Assembly (NCBI RefSeq): GCF_964340395.1
Contig: NC_135550.1
Span: 24,695,176-24,759,175 of the forward strand
DNA length: 64,000 nt
Source: Glandiceps talaboti
Lineage: Eukaryota; Hemichordata; Enteropneusta; Spengelidae
Direction: 5' to 3'
In this document: positions 61,001 to 64,000 of the stretch, piece after piece
Layout: the number at the start of each line of letters is the position of its first letter
How positions within the stretch are numbered: the stretch's first letter is position 1
Made by a program: the position numbers and the translations under genes
Notes under the pieces: generated by a model
Seen by the model: only the letters and a program-made list of their open reading frames with translations
What the model was told of the DNA's origin: nothing
Database searches by the model: none

Positions 61001-64000
61001 CTGATCGGACAAATACCTAACCCCGTTTTTGTCTTCGACTCGCCATTCAAGCCTTACTCTGATATGTGGTCTTTGTTCGCGATCATCCAAACACAAAACA
61101 CTTTCTCGTTGAATTGGTCGTTGACAATCAAATTAACTTCTCGTTGAAGTGCGTATACCAACCGGACACACACACATTTAAAATCTTTTAGAAGGGTTTG
61201 GAAGGAGAATTCCCTGGGACCACTCAAAAATTATACACAGCACTTCAGTCAATGTACCTTCAGGTTTAACTGAAGGCATTTTTTGAAGAAGAAAAAAAGT
61301 TGATGTCAAAATAATACGTTTGGAGGAAAATGATTCTGCTTTGGCGATCGACACTCAGTTTAACCAATATTTAATTAAGTACCGAGTACTATTGTACTAA
61401 ATAATAAGGTTTTAATGTGTCTACTAGTCGGGCTTCCCCATTGATCTAAAAGCGACCACTACTGTAGGTAACAATACAGAGACAAATTCACGTTCCAAGG
61501 TCTCACACATGAACGGTGTGTTCGACCAATTACGGCCCATCAATATTTGTTTACTGTGTTGACACGCTTTAGAACATTGATAGGTCGTAAGTGATGGTCT
61601 TGACTCGCCATGTCAAGAGGGACCCTTGTTGAGAGCCTTATGACACTATAGCCCGTGTAGCATATTTTACAGCCACTCTCGTACTCTTCTTTGAATTGTC
61701 TATCTAAAGGTTAATCCTACTAACAGCCGTAACAAATTTTAAATGTGCCAGTGGCGTGAAAATATAATTTTTGTTAAACAAGCAATCCCTCGCACTTGCT
61801 CCACGACTTGGCTCGCAACATGCATACATGAGCCTACATACACATAAATATGTTTTTCCCAATAACTTGAAATTTTAGTCCAGTTCAGTGCACTTCTTCC
61901 GCTCAATATTTTTTTTCTCGTGCCGATGACAAAATCTGACCTATTAGCGGAGAGTCTCACAGCTCACCGGTTTGGCTAATGGTATAACAGTCCTTAATGC
62001 TCTTCAATGTAAAGATATCAAACAGCGTGCTAATGAGAGAGACGCCTTAGGTCATGGGATTTCTGATTGACAGTATACTTGTGTTTGGACCTAATACCCT
62101 TAAATACTGACTCCTAGATAAGTCCAGTTGTACCCAAATTTTCGTCCCAATTTCACTTTATATTCCCTTCACGGATTTACCAGCTTTGAGCTCTGGGGCA
62201 TGCGTTTCCGTCTCAGTCCATAATACTCGTACCGTCAAAGCTCCACTCAAAACAATCAAGTTCGCACAGCGGATGAACTAGTTGCAAGATGTTCTTACTT
62301 CAGGGAGATCTGTGTGACAACCTGGCGACTGTTGATAGTACGTTAGAAGTATTAAAGCTTGTTTGATACTATTTTAATGCTTAGATCTGGATACTTTTTT
62401 TTTCAGTGATCCTAAGTCGGGACTTGTTGTTGTCTTAGTTTAAGATTGGGTGTCTTGGAGAGTCACATCTGTACCATGTCTCATGCTGGATGACTGCATT
62501 TAAATGACTCTGGAAACAAATACTAGATAATTATGAGGGTTATAGTTCTCAATGATTTATCCAGCTCAATGGCTTTGGTTGCCTCTAAGAGGTAGAAAAT
62601 CACACGAATACAAAGGATCGAAACGGGGATTTTGTGAAGGCAAGGAGAAAAGAAAGAACCGAAGCTTTTGTGCGAAGGTGTTGTGACGTTCTACTCGTAG
62701 GCAATACAGTCACAAAGCATACATCTGCGCTAATGAGCCCACATTCAGAAAACTCACAATGTTAAGCGTTTTCGGTTATCAAAGAGTTCCCCGTAAGAAT
62801 AAATCCGCAAAAGGGACACATCAAACCCTCAATTATTCAATTAACTTAAGCAATTACGGAGCATCAGACTCTTTACCTTGTCTCAGCGAGAAGTATTTTT
62901 TTGTGGAAGATTTGGATCGATACTGCTCACGTACAGCAAAATACTCGAAAGTTTGGGGACATCGCTGGGCCAACATCATAAAGTTCAACATTTTCCCCGC
63001 CCGATTCACACCATTCACCATAACTTAAACGGTCTGTTTACAGAAAGTCAAAAGAAGCTTTAAATTGATGCTACACCTAATGAATCAGAAGGTGTATCAA
63101 AATAGTTGGTTGCCATACAATGTGTATCAACAAAGTGTTCAATACAGCATCGTCATAAGCATTTTGAGATTCCCTTCTGGTAACTTTGTCTCGTCCAATA
63201 TCTTCGAGATTTCAGACATCAATCGCGTTTTCACTCTCGGATATACCAAAATTACCAGTCTAACATATAAATCGTTTTCATTACAATCCTGTTAATTGGG
63301 GAATCGCTTACCTTGTAATGAAAGAATACAACCCCTCCTAATTACTTCACGTTCGAGTCGGTTTGCAATGTACAATGCCCCTTTCTTTGGCTAACAACCA
63401 CTCCCTTAACTGAACTTACTCCACAGAACAGAAATCCGACATTTCTCTTTTTTTCTACGCATATTTTTATTTCTTCTTTTGAGATTCTGAGTCTCATTAA
63501 CTCACCCTATTTCTACAGACTTCGGAGTAATTTTAATGAGGGCCACTTTAGCCGAGAGCCCCTCATTATAGTTAACTTGGTGTGTCTATTCTTTTGCCTA
63601 TGTATTTTACCTCCGCCTCTTTTCAAACTCATCGCCTCCAGGGAAACAAATTTCGTGCCCGTGAATAACACACAAATGTTCGTAATTTATGACTTTACCG
63701 TTTAAAAATGAAAATCAAGGAGCAAATCAGGAAAAATATGCAACTCCAAAGGTTGAAGGGAAACAAACGAGACACGATTATTCTAATTGCCGTTTTGCTT
63801 TGCGATTCGCGATTTGGCTGGCATACAGACAGGGCTTGCCGAAATCAACTTAACCTAGCTTTTATTAGGGTTATCCCAATTGCGTTTACTCACGATACAA
63901 GAACCGTTGTTGCACGTTTTGCTCTCTGTGTATTGATGATGATTTAATAAAAGACCTAACAAAGCTCAAAATTTATTCCTTAAACGTGAAATTGGGTATA

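Noticed and set aside
62759-63028. 89-codon + frame (…GYQRVPRKNKSAKGTHQTLN…)
   Set aside because: Protein-like in places, but no family, no splice sites and no conserved motif.

Overview
This window looks like animal nuclear DNA, most likely from a marine invertebrate. Coding sequence is very sparse and split by introns with GT-AG borders. The DNA is AT-rich and packed with (CATA)n/(TATG)n microsatellites, long minisatellites, fold-back elements and decayed transposon pieces. There is no bacterial-style gene packing, and most long open frames are artefacts of 4-bp, 39-bp and similar repeats. I cannot name the species from the sequence alone.

The best supported gene is on the + strand. Three exons can be joined in phase: 9085-9145 (internal), 42550-42742 (internal) and 50147-50212 (terminal, with stop). 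Together they encode about 105 residues of a Gln/Gly/Tyr/Ser/Asn-rich, prion-like C-terminal tail ending in ...PPKHSQRRY, typical of hnRNP-type or NF90/ILF3-type RNA-binding proteins. The RNA-binding domains must lie upstream of the window. The introns are about 33.4 kb and 7.4 kb. The likely 3' UTR runs from 50213 to about 52.58 kb, where two AATAAA signals are followed by GT-rich sequence.

Layout: 1-9084 is upstream intron with two minisatellites (1.18-1.77 and 3.58-5.55 kb) and diverged tandem repeats (7.5-8.2 kb). 9146-42549 is a giant intron holding at least ten minisatellites, several microsatellites, three fold-back elements (26.9, 30.3 and 34.2 kb), a hAT-transposase-like remnant (30.04-30.22 kb), a non-LTR retrotransposon 3' end (35.87-36.25 kb), a pair of tRNA-like direct repeats between TA arrays (24.0-24.2 kb) and a CpG-richer island with opposed short ORFs (22.62-23.15 kb). 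42743-50146 is the last intron, with a possible minus-strand exon at 47.8-47.9 kb. From 52.6 kb to the end the sequence changes character: more CpG, few minisatellites and no convincing gene. It reads like unique intergenic DNA, possibly regulatory.

The more interesting points are: oppositely oriented (CATA)n and (TATG)n arrays that bracket both downstream exons and could pair in the pre-mRNA; a long UGUA array inside the putative 3' UTR; and a minisatellite at 21.0-21.75 kb whose units each look like a tiny acceptor-microexon-donor cassette on one strand and carry a near-perfect 5' splice site on the other. I did not find a convincing new multi-gene system.
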